NCBI GenBank assembly: GCA_020064725.1
Contig: JAGTWJ010000019.1
Span: forward strand, 1,302,001 to 1,366,000
Source: Drechslerella dactyloides
Taxonomy: Eukaryota > Ascomycota > Orbiliomycetes > Orbiliales > Orbiliaceae
DNA: 64,000 nucleotides
Direction of reading: 5' to 3'
The stretch's first letter is position 1; every line of letters begins with the position of its first letter. Of the stretch, positions 23,894-34,621 are shown in pieces. The translations under genes and the position numbers were made by a program. Under the pieces are notes generated by a model. The model searched no databases and was not told the origin of the DNA. It saw nothing but the letters and a program-made list of their open reading frames with translations.

Positions 23894-26800
23894 ATGGATC
23901 TTGCTGGCGATGAACATTCCAGCGATTCCTCGTCAACCGCGACTCCGGCTGTGCTGGCCAACGGACTCCCTTCCAGCTCCCTAAAGCCCGCCCAGATAGA
24001 GCCCCAGAGCCGGTCCAGTTCCTACGGCAGTGCGTCGAAGGCTGGGTCCACTGCCGGCTCGCATACCTCGGAACACAACAGCTCGGTCATCATGGAGGAC
24101 GAGGACGAAGATGCCGTCGGCGAGATCATCAGAACGCCTGCGGGCACCGACATGACGCCGTCCGCGCACAGCTCTTACTCGAGCTGGTCCGGTCAGTCCA
24201 GACCTCGCGCCGGCAGCGATACCGCGTACGGCGCGTACGAAAATGGCAGGATGTCGCCGGACGGTACGCAGCCTGGCTCGGCGCTGTCGTCACTCGGCGG
24301 AAGCTTGAACCGATCACGTCCATCCGCACCTACCAGGACGCCGTCGAATACCTACGCTCCCGTTAGACACCCCGTAAACCTGCTGGACTCGCGGTCGTCA
24401 GGTCACCATGGCCGGTCTGGCTCTGCGACGCGATCGCGACGCGATCCTGTCTCGCAGTACCGAGCACAGGAACGAGCGTACGTGCAGAGGCTACGGCAGG
24501 ATCAGCAGCCCGAGTACTTTGATTCGAGCGCGTTATTCTACGAGATCCAATCTGAGACGGACGAGGAGCCGTCGCCGTCAGAGATGCCTTATGACAGCGA
24601 CCTGTACGATGACGGATCCGTGTTCCTCCGGGAAGACGAGCTGGAGTTCTCGGAGGAGGACCTGAACAACCCGGCGAATAGGGAGCGGCTGGAATGGCAC
24701 GCGATGCTCGCCTCCGTACTCACTGGCGATGTCGTACGGCAGGAGAAGAAGCGGCTGATCGGTGGGTCCGTTGAGAAGGAAGAGGAAACGCTCAAGCAAG
24801 AACTCTGGCTAGGGCTACGCGCAAAGACAACGGGGCGGGATCTGGCATCGCAGAGGCATATAATAAACCAGGGTCGGGACCAGGTCAGCACTGTCATCGA
24901 CCAAGTCATCGAGTTCCAGGTCCACGGCCGAGACGTTACAGAGAAGTCACCTCGAGAGCAGGTGCAGGACATCATCAAGAAGGTGGAGAAGTGCGAGATG
25001 CTGTTTCCCACGCGTGCTGCCATGATAGCAGCGAAGCCAAACGCGGCGTCGCCAATGTTCATCGCCAGTTATGATTCTATATGTGCATGGAATAACATCA
25101 CCGAGTTGATCAACACCGAACTCACCATCCTTCAGAAATGGGTCGGTAACGATGACCTTGACTTCAACAGGCCCAATGTGCTACCAAACAGTAGCGGTCT
25201 CGCGGACGACTCGACCTTTCTCGACCGGCTGTTACGCGAAGATGGGCTGAAATCTTTAACTCATAAGCAAAACATGCTAGCGGGGATCGGTGAGGTCATC
25301 AACAAGGCGAAGAAGACACTCATCGAAAATGCCGAAGCCTTTCAAAAGAGGCACTTGACGCTATACATAGAGGAGCTGCTTCTCATCATCAACTTCCCCA
25401 GCCGTCTGATCCAAGAAATCATCCGAGCCCGCGTAAAGTACGCGAGGAAGGTCAAAGAGCCCACAGCCGTCATGGTCGATCAGTTACTGAAACAGATACA
25501 TATCGCTTTGAAGCTAGCGGTCGAAACAAAGCGGGAGTATGAGGAAATCTCGCACCAAGAGCCCGGCTGGGATTTGCCAAACTGCATGGACGAAAGCTTC
25601 AACGTCGCGGTATTGGAGGGTCTGCGCGTCTACTTCCGCTTTCTGAACTGGAAGCTCGGAAACAACAAGAACATCTTCAAAGAAGCCGAAATTCTGGAGT
25701 CAGAGTGGAGTTTCTGCAACCAGGTTGGCCAGTGTGTGGAAGGAGGCGATGTCGAAGCCGCGGAACAGTTTAGTTCGCTGACAAGCAAACTTCTCGCACG
25801 GTTGACTGCATCCTACGAAAAGGAGATACAGCAGAAATCCGAGGAGAACGCCACGGATATCACGAAGCGCTACAAGACCTTGCTCGAATCTATTCAGCTT
25901 CGGCACAGACAGCTGCTACGTTTTACCCGTGTTCTGAGTCAGCGGTTTGAAAATGCTACGGAGTACCAGGTCACCGACGAATCGCTGCCGGAGCTTTTGA
26001 ATGCGTTAACAGAGAGTGGTCACTTCTTGATCGAGACGGCAATGGAGCACGATGGTGTTTATCTGATTGCAGACCCCTCACTGTACGAAAAGCCTAAGGA
26101 CATACAATCCATCGTGCGAGCTTGCTTCCACGAGGTGGAGCTCCTCCGGGACGAGCGTGCCTGCCCATATGTGCTGGTTATATGCCCCCAGCAGCCGTTC
26201 CTATGGCAAGGGAGATGTCTGGGTGTCGAGATTAAGGAGCCGTTCGCAGATATCAAACCCGGTAGACTACGCCTTGTAGCGGATGGGTCAGAACTACGGT
26301 TGCGGAAGGCACGAGATGTGTTCGCTGTGTCCACAAAGCATAATCTCGATATCATTCTAGACCAGAGAGCCAATCTCCCGAGAGTTCACTATGAGCTCAT
26401 GAAGATCAAGAAGACTATCTTTCGGCTGTCGAATACCATTCTCGATAGCGTTACCATTATCAGAAAGCAGCTGGCGAGCCTCAGCTGCCAAGAGATAGTT
26501 CAGGCGTTCTTCCCATTCGCCACGGATGCCTCGAAAAGATCCCTCGCCTTCATGGACAACACCCGCAAGGCGATGACGAGCCAGAAGACCGTCCAAATCG
26601 CGATCGATTGGGTGGATTTCATCTGCGACGACTGCATATCTTACGACAGACGGACATTCAGGTGGGCTGTAGCGGCGCTTGAGTTCGCGATGACGGTGAC
26701 TCGCGGCCAAAACATCCTGTCGCTGAACGACCCAGACTACACGAGGCTCCGGATCAAAGTCGCCGGCTGCATGTCGCTCCTGATATCCCATTTCGATATC

Positions 26801-28154
26801 ATGGGCGCTAGGTCCGCGGTTGCGGAACGGCAGAACGAAATCGCGAACCAGAAAACTCGAAAGCTAGACAAGCGCAGCGAAGGTGATGACGAGGAGAACG
26901 CGTTGCAAGTCCGGATCGAGTGGCTCAAGCAGCTCGACGTGATCGACCAAGCTCGTGCGTTGAAGGAAATCGACCGGCAGACGTCTGGCCGAGTCCTCGA
27001 CGACAGCAGCCAGACGGACCGCTCACTGACATACCTGTCCAGCTCGCACTCCAACGTCACGCTAAGATGGCAGCAGGGCAACTATATCGGCGGCGGAAGC
27101 TTCGGCTCGGTTTACGCTGCTCTGAATTTGGACGGAGGGTATCTGATGGCGGTGAAGGAGATCCGGCTCCAGGATCCGCAGCTGATACCCGGTATTGTGA
27201 GCGCTATAAAGGATGAGATGTCCGTCTTGGAGATGCTGGACCATCCTAATGTGGTGCAGTACTATGGGATTCAGGTGCATCGGGACAAGGTGTACTTTTT
27301 CATGGAGTATTGTCAGGGTGGTTCGTTAGCCGCGTTGCTCGAGCACGGTAGGATCGAGGATGAGACGGTCATCATGATATACGCTTTGCAGATGTTGGAA
27401 GGGTTGGCGTATCTGCATGCTAATAATATCGTGCATCGTGATATCAAACCGGAGAGTATGCACTCACTTGATACTGTCACATGACGATCCGAAGGTTTAT
27501 TAACTGACCGATTGATGTTGTTTTCAGATATCCTCCTGGATCAGAACGGTGTCATCAAGTTTGTGGACTTTGGAGCAGCGAAGGTCATTGCGAAACAGGG
27601 CAAGACCAAGGTGCAGGCTACCAAGCCTGGCCTGAACAGCATGACCGGAACACCAATGTACATGTCTCCGGAAGGTACGTCAAGCACCCTATCTCTTTTC
27701 TTTTTCTATGCCTTGTAGCGAGTTGCTGACGTTAACCTCCACGCTGTAGTCATTAAGGGTGAGAACAAGGGCAGACACGGCAGTGTGGATATCTGGTCGC
27801 TGGGCTGTGTGGTTCTCGAAATGGCGACAGGCCGGCGGCCGTGGGCGAACCTCGACAACGAATGGGCGGTGATGTGGAATATCGCCGCCGGGAACCCGCC
27901 GCAGTTCCCATCGAGCGATCAGTTGAGCGAGGAGGGGATGGACTTTCTCAAGATCTGCTTTGAGAGAGACCCTAGGAAGCGGCCGACGGCTGCAGAGCTT
28001 TTACAGCATCCATGGGTGAGCATGATATTTTTCTTTCTAGCTGAGCTTGTAATGCTGACGAGGTCTCGATTGGTAGATATCCGTTATTCGCAACCAGGTG
28101 ATCCCGAACACACCGTCGAGCGAGACTTCGACTTCATCAGGAAGCAGTCGATAG
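23894..28154 (+). CDS. SSK2: HOG-pathway MAPKK kinase, Ssk2/Ssk22 type
   Basis: Four exons, 23894-27455, 27528-27674, 27750-28015 and 28077-28154, give 1350 residues. The enzyme phosphorylates the MAPKK Pbs2 in the osmotic-stress (HOG) cascade below the Ssk1 response regulator. Residues 1-200 are Ser-rich and disordered. About 210-1050 form the long conserved regulatory region of this subfamily, which in yeast includes the Ssk1-binding and autoinhibitory part. The kinase domain spans about 1057-1325: glycine loop GGGSFGSVY near 1066, ATP-binding K1088 in MAVKEI, catalytic HRD at 1181-1183, DFG at 1201-1203, activation segment ending in GTPMYMSPE, and APE-linked DIWSLGCVVLEMATG. The three introns all fall in the kinase half. 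The ATG at 23894 has a good context (GCCATGG). The short Ser/Thr-rich tail is typical of the family. Confidence 0.95.
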
Positions 28155-29090
28155 CCCTTGTCGAGCGGGTTACGTCGTCGCTAGCGTGCATGGTGCTGGC
28201 GGTGCATTTCATGTCTTCTCCTTCTCTCTACAGTATTACTACTGCTATTGGGTCAATTGATTATGGGGGGTTTAATATGTCCGACAGCAGCTTGATGAGG
28301 ATGGCACACTTTCACACCTGTAATGTGTAATGAACACGCTTGTAAATACTAGCCGGGCGATTGGGACCCGCAATACCAAGAAAGTGCGGCATCATGCGGC
28401 ACGAAGCCCATTGGCTGCCGCTTCGCATCTTCCAAAGGTGCAGCTCGCTTAAGTTGGAAGCGCAATCACGAATGGATGTCCAACAAAAGAAGAGACCCCA
28501 ATTACCCACCGTCGCAGATGACAGCCGTTACCTGCGCGAAAACCCAGTCATTTGCACCCGATAACCCGATAATGGGACTCACTAGCTTCTTTTCTATGAT
28601 GCCCTGGAAATTGACACGGCAGTTGCCTGAAACCATAACTTTCTGGCCGTTGCAAACGGGCGACTGTTGATGGGCCTCGACAAGCTAAAATTTGCTCGTA
28701 ACAGAAGCTTGGTTGCAATTGACTCGCAGCTGCAGGCTGCCTTCGTGTCCAATTTGCAATGCAGATGGCCTCGAGCACCTCATCAGCCTCATCCCGCCAA
28801 ACAATATCGATCCCACCGCCGGAGCATCTCCAGATACAGCTCCTCCGTGGATGCCGCAGCTCGAACAACCTCGTCAGCAGCGATCGATCCCGCGAACGGA
28901 CCGCGGAGATACCCGTACTCTACACACCTACCGGTACATACCTCGCAGGCAGGCAGGCATTGGCCACCGCGGCTCCTGGCGTAACGTCCACCACTTACGA
29001 CATCGATACCACCGGTCACCCGTATCTCGAGCGTCAAGACTAGTCGAGTCGTGCAAGCATAGACGCGGGCGGTTGCTCTGATATCTCGCC
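28155..29090. other. Spacer between SSK2 and DPB4
   Basis: SSK2 3' untranslated region and DPB4 promoter, same orientation. Small open frames in all three forward frames around 28690-29080 overlap one another, show no domain and no codon bias that I can see, and are not called. Confidence 0.45.
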
Positions 29091-30277
29091 ATGCCACGGC
29101 GCAAGTCTGACGTCGCCGCGGTCAAGGCGTCGCCGGACGACCATTCGAGCCCGCAGACGGGGGACGAGAAGCCTCGGAAGAAGAGGGGCGTCAACGTTGA
29201 TGTAAGCCCGGGCTCTTATCCGTTCGCCAACACGCATTCCGAGAAGGAAGACTCCTGGGGAAGACACGGCGGCTGACTATCGAGGATGGACGGATGACTA
29301 TCTGCCTCTGCCTCCACGCACGCATCATTAGGACAACACACTGCCAAAAACTATCGTCACGCGGCTGGCGAAAGGCGTTTTGCCGCAGAACACGCAGATA
29401 CAGAAGGATGCCGTCACGGCGTTCACGAGGAGCACGACGGTGTTTGTGAACTATCTTGCTAGCGCGTAGGGCCCCGTTCTCCCTTGCTAAACCCCCCACC
29501 GCGCTTGTCGTTCTCTATAAACCGACGTCTACATGCCTTTGGGATATATATCTCTCCAGCTACCCTTTCCTTTCCATGCATACGAATATATGTATCTCGC
29601 AGTTGGCGTCAATACTGATAACGGGGTGGATACCGCAGGGCGAACGATATCACGAAAAGTAATGCGAAGAAGACAATCACCCCGAAGGATGTCATTGAGG
29701 CTTTGGACGTCATCGAATTTCCAGGCATGAAAGAGCGACTGGAGGTCGAGTTGAAGAGTATGTTTTGTCTATTCGCTCCCCTCTGGTTCCCTGCCTTACG
29801 GCACACGATGGCAGAAATAGACAGAGCACTGTTACTCACGAATCTGCAGAATTCATGGAGAAGCAGGATGAGAAGAAGCAAAAGATGAAAGCAAGGTCTA
29901 GTCTGGCCGGGAACACCACAGCCGCAGACACAACGGTGGACCCCATGTCCGAAGACGACGCAGCTCCCGCACGACCGTCGAAACGACAGAAAAAGTCACT
30001 AGCGAACGACGACAAGAAGGATGACGATGAAAGCGGCGGAGCAGTCACAGACGCCAACATTCTCGAAGACGGCAGCCAGGACGAGGACGACGCTGAAGCC
30101 GAGGAGGAAGAGGAAGAGGAAGCCTCAGGTGAAGAGGAGGAAGAGGAGGAAGAGGAGTCAGGTGCCGAAGAACCGGATGACCTGATGGAGGATGGCGTGG
30201 AAGATATAGACCGTGATGACCGGATGGGAGACGATGACGACGACGATGACGAGGCGTTAGACGACGATAGCGATTAG
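29091..30277 (+). CDS. DPB4: Histone-fold subunit of DNA polymerase epsilon, Dpb4 (POLE3-like)
   Basis: Four exons, 29091-29201, 29332-29465, 29639-29757 and 29850-30277, give 263 residues. Dpb4 pairs with a second histone-fold subunit (Dpb3) in DNA polymerase epsilon and also in ISW2/CHRAC-type remodellers, in the nucleus. After a basic N-terminus, the H2B/CBF-A-like histone fold covers about residues 37-125: LPKTIVTRLAKGVLP, QNTQIQKDAVTAFTRSTTVF, VNYLASAANDI and KTITPKDVIEALDVIEF. The C-terminal half (from about 175) is a long acidic tail with runs of Glu and Asp separated by Ser/Gly, as in fungal orthologues; yeast Dpb4 is shorter. A KRQKK motif near 160 could be a nuclear localisation signal. 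The start at 29091 and all three splices preserve frame and family alignment. Confidence 0.93.
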
Positions 30278-31230
30278 GACTCGCCGCCAGCGACTCGTTA
30301 TAGCCTGCGTAATAGTCGTAAGAGGTACCGCTCTGAATAATATATGAACCGAGGGATTATCTAGACTGGTGGCAAACAATAGAGAGAACTGTTCTCCACA
30401 CAGTACATTGTTTTTCACTTGCGGCTTGTTGCATCTGTTTGCCTTGGGTGGTGTTTGAGGGATCAAAATATCGAATGCATAGGGACTACACGAATAAACA
30501 CATGAAGCTTCAATAGCTCGCTGAATGCAACTAATCGTTGCGTTCGGAGAAGTAAGTGCGTAGAATAGGATATATATGCCCAAGACCTCTCGAAACTGCG
30601 ATTAATGTATTCACGTGCGCGGAGCTCCTTTGAGAATGGTATCAACCGTAGATACTTGATAAGCTACTTCAGAATGATGGACACAGCTACGCCAGTGTAT
30701 TGATTTTGCATGCATGCTAATTTTCACGCTGTCTTCGATTCATCACTGTCTAAAATTCTAGATACAGAGACATGTGAGAGCAAGCGCATGATTATGACAG
30801 GGCACGTCGGATTCAGTAGTATGAAGCGTGACGACGGACGGCAGACACAACAGCAAACGGTACATTTTGTGTAGCGATCGTCGGTCATATTGCCATCGCC
30901 ATCCGCGATGGAGTATGTAAGGCTGTCATGTTCGTGTGTATCTGATTGACATTCATGATATGGGTTTCGGTCGTGGCGGGAAGGATGAAGGGCGAGGATA
31001 TTGGATGCGGACGTGGATGTTGGAAAGCAAAAAGGACGTAGTAATGCCGATGGCGGGAATTATACACAAATAAAAGCCCCAGGAAAGATTATAAAGCGTC
31101 GAGAGGAACGGAAAGGAAACGGCGTATATAAGAGAAAGAGCAAAGACCCCCGTGTATGAAGAGACTTTTTAGAGAAAAAGGCTTTAATACAGAAGAAACG
31201 GACGCCGAAGAGGAAATGCAAAACCGGAAT
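30278..31230. other. Tail-to-tail spacer between DPB4 and RPL35
   Basis: About 0.95 kb that holds the two 3' untranslated regions. No gene or structured element recognised. Confidence 0.45.
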
Positions 31231-32025
31231 TTACGCCTGCGTATAACACGTTCGTTAGCGTCACTGCACACGTGGTCTCGCATTATGCTTGTGTATGGAG
31301 ATGAAGAGGGAGGGGGAAATTGGATTTTGTGATGTCTACGGGGAGCATACCTTGATGGCGTATATTCTCTGAGGGAAGTGCTTTTCCTTCTTCTTCTGCT
31401 TCTCGGTCTTTTGCGAGGACTCGTGCTGGGTGAGGCGTCTCCGGATGGCACGGGTCTGCTTTGGTCGGAGGTCCAGCGGGATGTACTTCTTCTTTTGGTA
31501 GAACAGGCGCAGTTGGTGTCTCTGGGTGGTGTTCAGGACGGTCATCACACGAGCAATCGACTTGCGGACATCGTGGCTGTGAGAGAAAATTCGACAATTA
31601 GCATGCCAGTCTGTTACTGATTGATTATGCTCCGCTGATTGCATCCTGCTGGGCGAGCTGATCCTGCGGTCTCTAGATATCCGTAGATGCCTCTTCGAAG
31701 TGGAATTTTCGCGAGAATCCAGCTCTGAAGCTCCAGGTTGCCCTCATCTCTCTCGAATGGATTCTCGCTGTTCAAACAATAATCGATGTGGATCGGACCG
31801 TAGCACATACATCTTGGTGAGTTTCGAGCTGGCGCCACCGGCAATCTTCTGCACTCTCAGAGCAGCAAGCTCGGTCTTCAGCTCATCGAGCTGCTTGGCC
31901 AGGTCGGCCTTGGACTTGTTCCACAGCTGGGCGGTCTTGACACCAGGCTACATCACGAAACACACAATCCGTCAGTCGACGTTTCCCAGGACGGCAGCAG
32001 CTGGCAGCAGGTCTGATCGTACCAT
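31231..32025 (-). CDS. RPL35: Large-subunit ribosomal protein L35 (uL29)
   Basis: Four exons (minus strand): 32023-32025 (only the ATG), 31811-31947, 31351-31576 and 31231-31236 (one Ala codon plus TAA). They give 123 residues, the usual length for eukaryotic L35. The protein sits at the polypeptide exit tunnel of the 60S subunit. It shows the uL29 core LWNKSKADLAKQLDELKTEL, KIAGGASSKLTKI, HDVRKSIARVMTVLN, then RLFYQKKKYIPLDLRPKQTR and the C-terminal YAIKA. Joining the ATG exon to a Pro-Gly-Val start matches the family, in which the first residues vary. The terminal 6-nt exon is needed to obtain the conserved final Ala. Introns are 75, 234 and 114 nt. It is head to head with GOS1 over 524 bp. 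Confidence 0.94.
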
Positions 32026-32230
32026 TTTGTCGGATGCGAATGATATCGGATTCCGGTGAGGAGGGGTTGGAGGGTGGATGTCGAGCGAGTCGTGTGGTCG
32101 TGTGTCGTCGACGGGGCGGGCGGGAACAAGTCGTGCGTGGCTAAAGTGGGAATTTGATGATTTTCAGATCCCGTAGACTTTTTCTCGAGCTGTTTGCGAA
32201 TGTGAAATTTCCGCATTGGGAAAGCCGTCG

Positions 32231-32236
32231 TTAGGG
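32231..32236 (+). promoter_or_regulatory. TTAGGG motif (Tbf1-like) in the RPL35/GOS1 promoter
   Basis: TTAGGG matches the core bound by Tbf1-type factors, which regulate ribosomal protein genes in several ascomycetes. It lies 206 bp upstream of the RPL35 start codon and 28 bp from the HomolD-like box. A 6-mer alone is weak evidence. Confidence 0.35.
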
Positions 32237-32263
32237 CTTGACCTAAGCCAACAAACGGTTGCA

Positions 32264-32273
32264 CAGTCACGTG
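32264..32273. promoter_or_regulatory. HomolD-like box CAGTCACG overlapping a CACGTG E-box
   Basis: CAGTCACG (32264-32271) matches the HomolD element known from fission yeast ribosomal protein promoters, where it acts as a TATA analogue. CACGTG (32268-32273) overlaps it and forms a Cbf1-type GTCACGTG. It is placed in the 524-bp spacer between RPL35 (-) and GOS1 (+). Function is inferred by analogy. Confidence 0.45.
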
Positions 32274-32549
32274 GCCTGGAGTTAACGTCGCGGCCAACGC
32301 GCGCAACACTTCAACACCTCAACACTTCGGGCGCCCTGTTCCAACGGTCAGGGATACTGCGCCGCCATCGTCTCGTCTCCCTCCGACGGAACCTGTCTAC
32401 GCAAACATCGTCCGCCGAGGCTTCCTCGCCGCTCCATCCCACGCCGTATTCGCCCTCGCGATACCCTCGACAATCGCACGGGTCTTCAGATCCGCGCCTG
32501 GACCCGTGAAGTCCCGACCTCCCACCGTCTCACTCCGTCTGCCGCCGCC

Positions 32550-33450
32550 ATGTCGACGACCAGCGGATGGGCCCAGCTGCGGCAGCAGGCACGGTCTCTC
32601 GAAACTCAGGTACCGCTCGCCCGTCCCGCGTACCGTCTTCTAGCTTCTAGAGCTCGTTCGATCGGTCATTGAAGCTAACCCCGCGATTCACAGACCGACA
32701 ACCTCTTCCAGACATATTCCTCCTTCTCGTCCAACCCGTCCAAGAAGCCCTCTGAGGAGGAGATCCGGATAGAATCACAGCTGCAAGAGCTGCTGGCAAG
32801 AGTACAACCCCCACCCTCCTCGCCTCGCTCTTCCACCTCCTACGTGTCTCCGGCCTGCCCCCACTCCATCCCTACACTATCAACGCTACGCGTACCCTGC
32901 ATACGTAATGCACCGGCACGGCTAACCCGCTTCTCACCAGCGCGACACCGTCGTCGCCTCCCTCTCCCGCACTCTTGATTCCGACTCCGCCGCCGCCTCC
33001 TCCGCCACGAAACTGCAAAACGTCCTCCGCCACAAGGAAATCCTCTCCGACCACCGCAAGGAATACCAGCGCCTCAAGGCCGCCGTCACGCAGGCCCGCA
33101 ATCACACAAACCTGCTCTCCTCCGTCCGCGATGACATCAACCAATACCGCACATCCACCAACGTCGACCCCTCGCGCGAAGCCGAGTACCGTCTCGAGGA
33201 GCGCGATGCCATCGACCGCTCCCACGATATGGCCGACAGGGTCCTCTCCACCGCCTACGAGGTAAACCACGGCCTGGGGCAGCAGCAGATGATGCTTGCG
33301 AGCATCAATCAGCGGATCAAGGGCGCAGCAATGCAGATTCCTGGTATCAACACGTTGATTGGGAAGATCAATACGCGGAAGAAGCGGGATAGCGTCATCC
33401 TCGCGTGCCTCATGTCGTTTTGCTTCTTGATGCTGCTGTGGATGCGGTGA
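32550..33450 (+). CDS. GOS1: Golgi Qb-SNARE Gos1 (GS28 homologue)
   Basis: Three exons, 32550-32609, 32694-32801 and 32941-33450, give 225 residues, the length expected of Gos1/GS28. It works in intra-Golgi and endosome-to-Golgi vesicle fusion together with Sed5, Ykt6 and Sft1. Seen: the N-terminal GWAQLRQQARSLETQTDNLF typical of the family, a helical regulatory region, the SNARE motif at about 130-200 (EERDAIDRSHDMADRVLSTA and following, with central Gln in GLGQQQMML), and a C-terminal tail anchor of about 19 hydrophobic residues ending LLWMR. The basic INTRKKRD just before the anchor is also typical. The ATG at 32550 lies in GCCGCCATG, a strong context. It is head to head with RPL35. Confidence 0.95.
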
Positions 33451-34621
33451 TGGGGTTTGGATTTATGTACATGCACGCATGCGGTGGGGAACTTTAGGTG
33501 CTACGGTACAAAGTAGTATCGATCGACTTGCTCTGTGAGCGGCACAGAGCGAAAAGGTAGGAAATGCGGGACGACGGGGTGTTAAACGTTTGTAATTTTG
33601 GCTAGTTAGGCATTGAAGTGATTGCTGCTTTTCTTTTCGTCTTTTGCTTGCTTTCTTCGCTATAGTTATTTTAGTTACGCCATCTAGCTAGTGCTGCTTT
33701 TTTGTTTTTGTTTTGGCGGGCTGTAATTTTGGATATGGCGGTTGTTCAAGTTTTGGCTGTCGGTCCATCTGTCTGTTGGACTCGACTCATACACATTTGA
33801 TTGGCGTCGGGATGGGAAGTCAGCTCTTGTTTCAATTCGAAGTATTAATTCTGATCGAGTAATTGATCGCAAGATTGTTCCCCGGATTCGATGATACGGG
33901 TAGCTATATTTAGGCGTCTTGTACTACCAGCCACCGTAATCTTGAGCCTCAGATATATATATTTCCTTCGTGATATCGGTCATTCCATGGTCGCCAACCG
34001 CCCTAAGATCTATAGCGAGCTAGAATGCAATTCATTTTAGGAATGCGAACCTATATTAATTAACAAAAACAAGAATTTATATTTACTTATAGGATCCATC
34101 CGCCGCTGTCCGAATTTATATCTCCACGGAATCCGGGTAGTTATAAACCGGGTGCTAGCCGAGACTTCATTAATATCATTCACAACCACCACAAACATTA
34201 TCCATTAATATTACCACGGCTATCGTAACTGCCCGCGTTTGACATCACCCGCCACAATGCTCTAGAAATCTAAGGTACAGCCGGAGATGCCACATCCGCA
34301 TATCCGCCACGAAAACAAAGCCACCGGAAATTGGTCCCTCTATAATAATAAAAACAGCAAAACGCCCACGCTATGCTTCGATATGGAACGCTCATCTAGC
34401 CATGCGGCAGGAACATGTGCAGTAGAAACGGGAAAAATAAGGCTGAAGAGAAAGGAATAACTCCGCGATGCAATGCAACCTCCAGAACTCCGTGAAAGGA
34501 AGGACAAACAAAGTGCGGGTGTTATCGTCAACGTGATTTTCGTGAAGGCTCGGGAAATCTGGAACCGAGCAGAAAGAATACCCACGGATATGAAGGCGTA
34601 AGATGCCGTGTAGGCGTGACG
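33451..34621. other. Tail-to-tail spacer between GOS1 and SLD3
   Basis: 1.2 kb, AT-rich (for example around 33955-34100). No gene recognised; expected to hold both 3' untranslated regions. Confidence 0.45.

Noticed and set aside
28690..29081. Cluster of forward open frames between SSK2 and DPB4
   Set aside because: Three overlapping frames of similar length, none with a domain; most likely the DPB4 promoter region.
31577..31810. Possible intronic snoRNA in RPL35 intron 2
   Set aside because: No RTGATGA/CTGA box pair and no H/ACA layout found on the transcribed strand.
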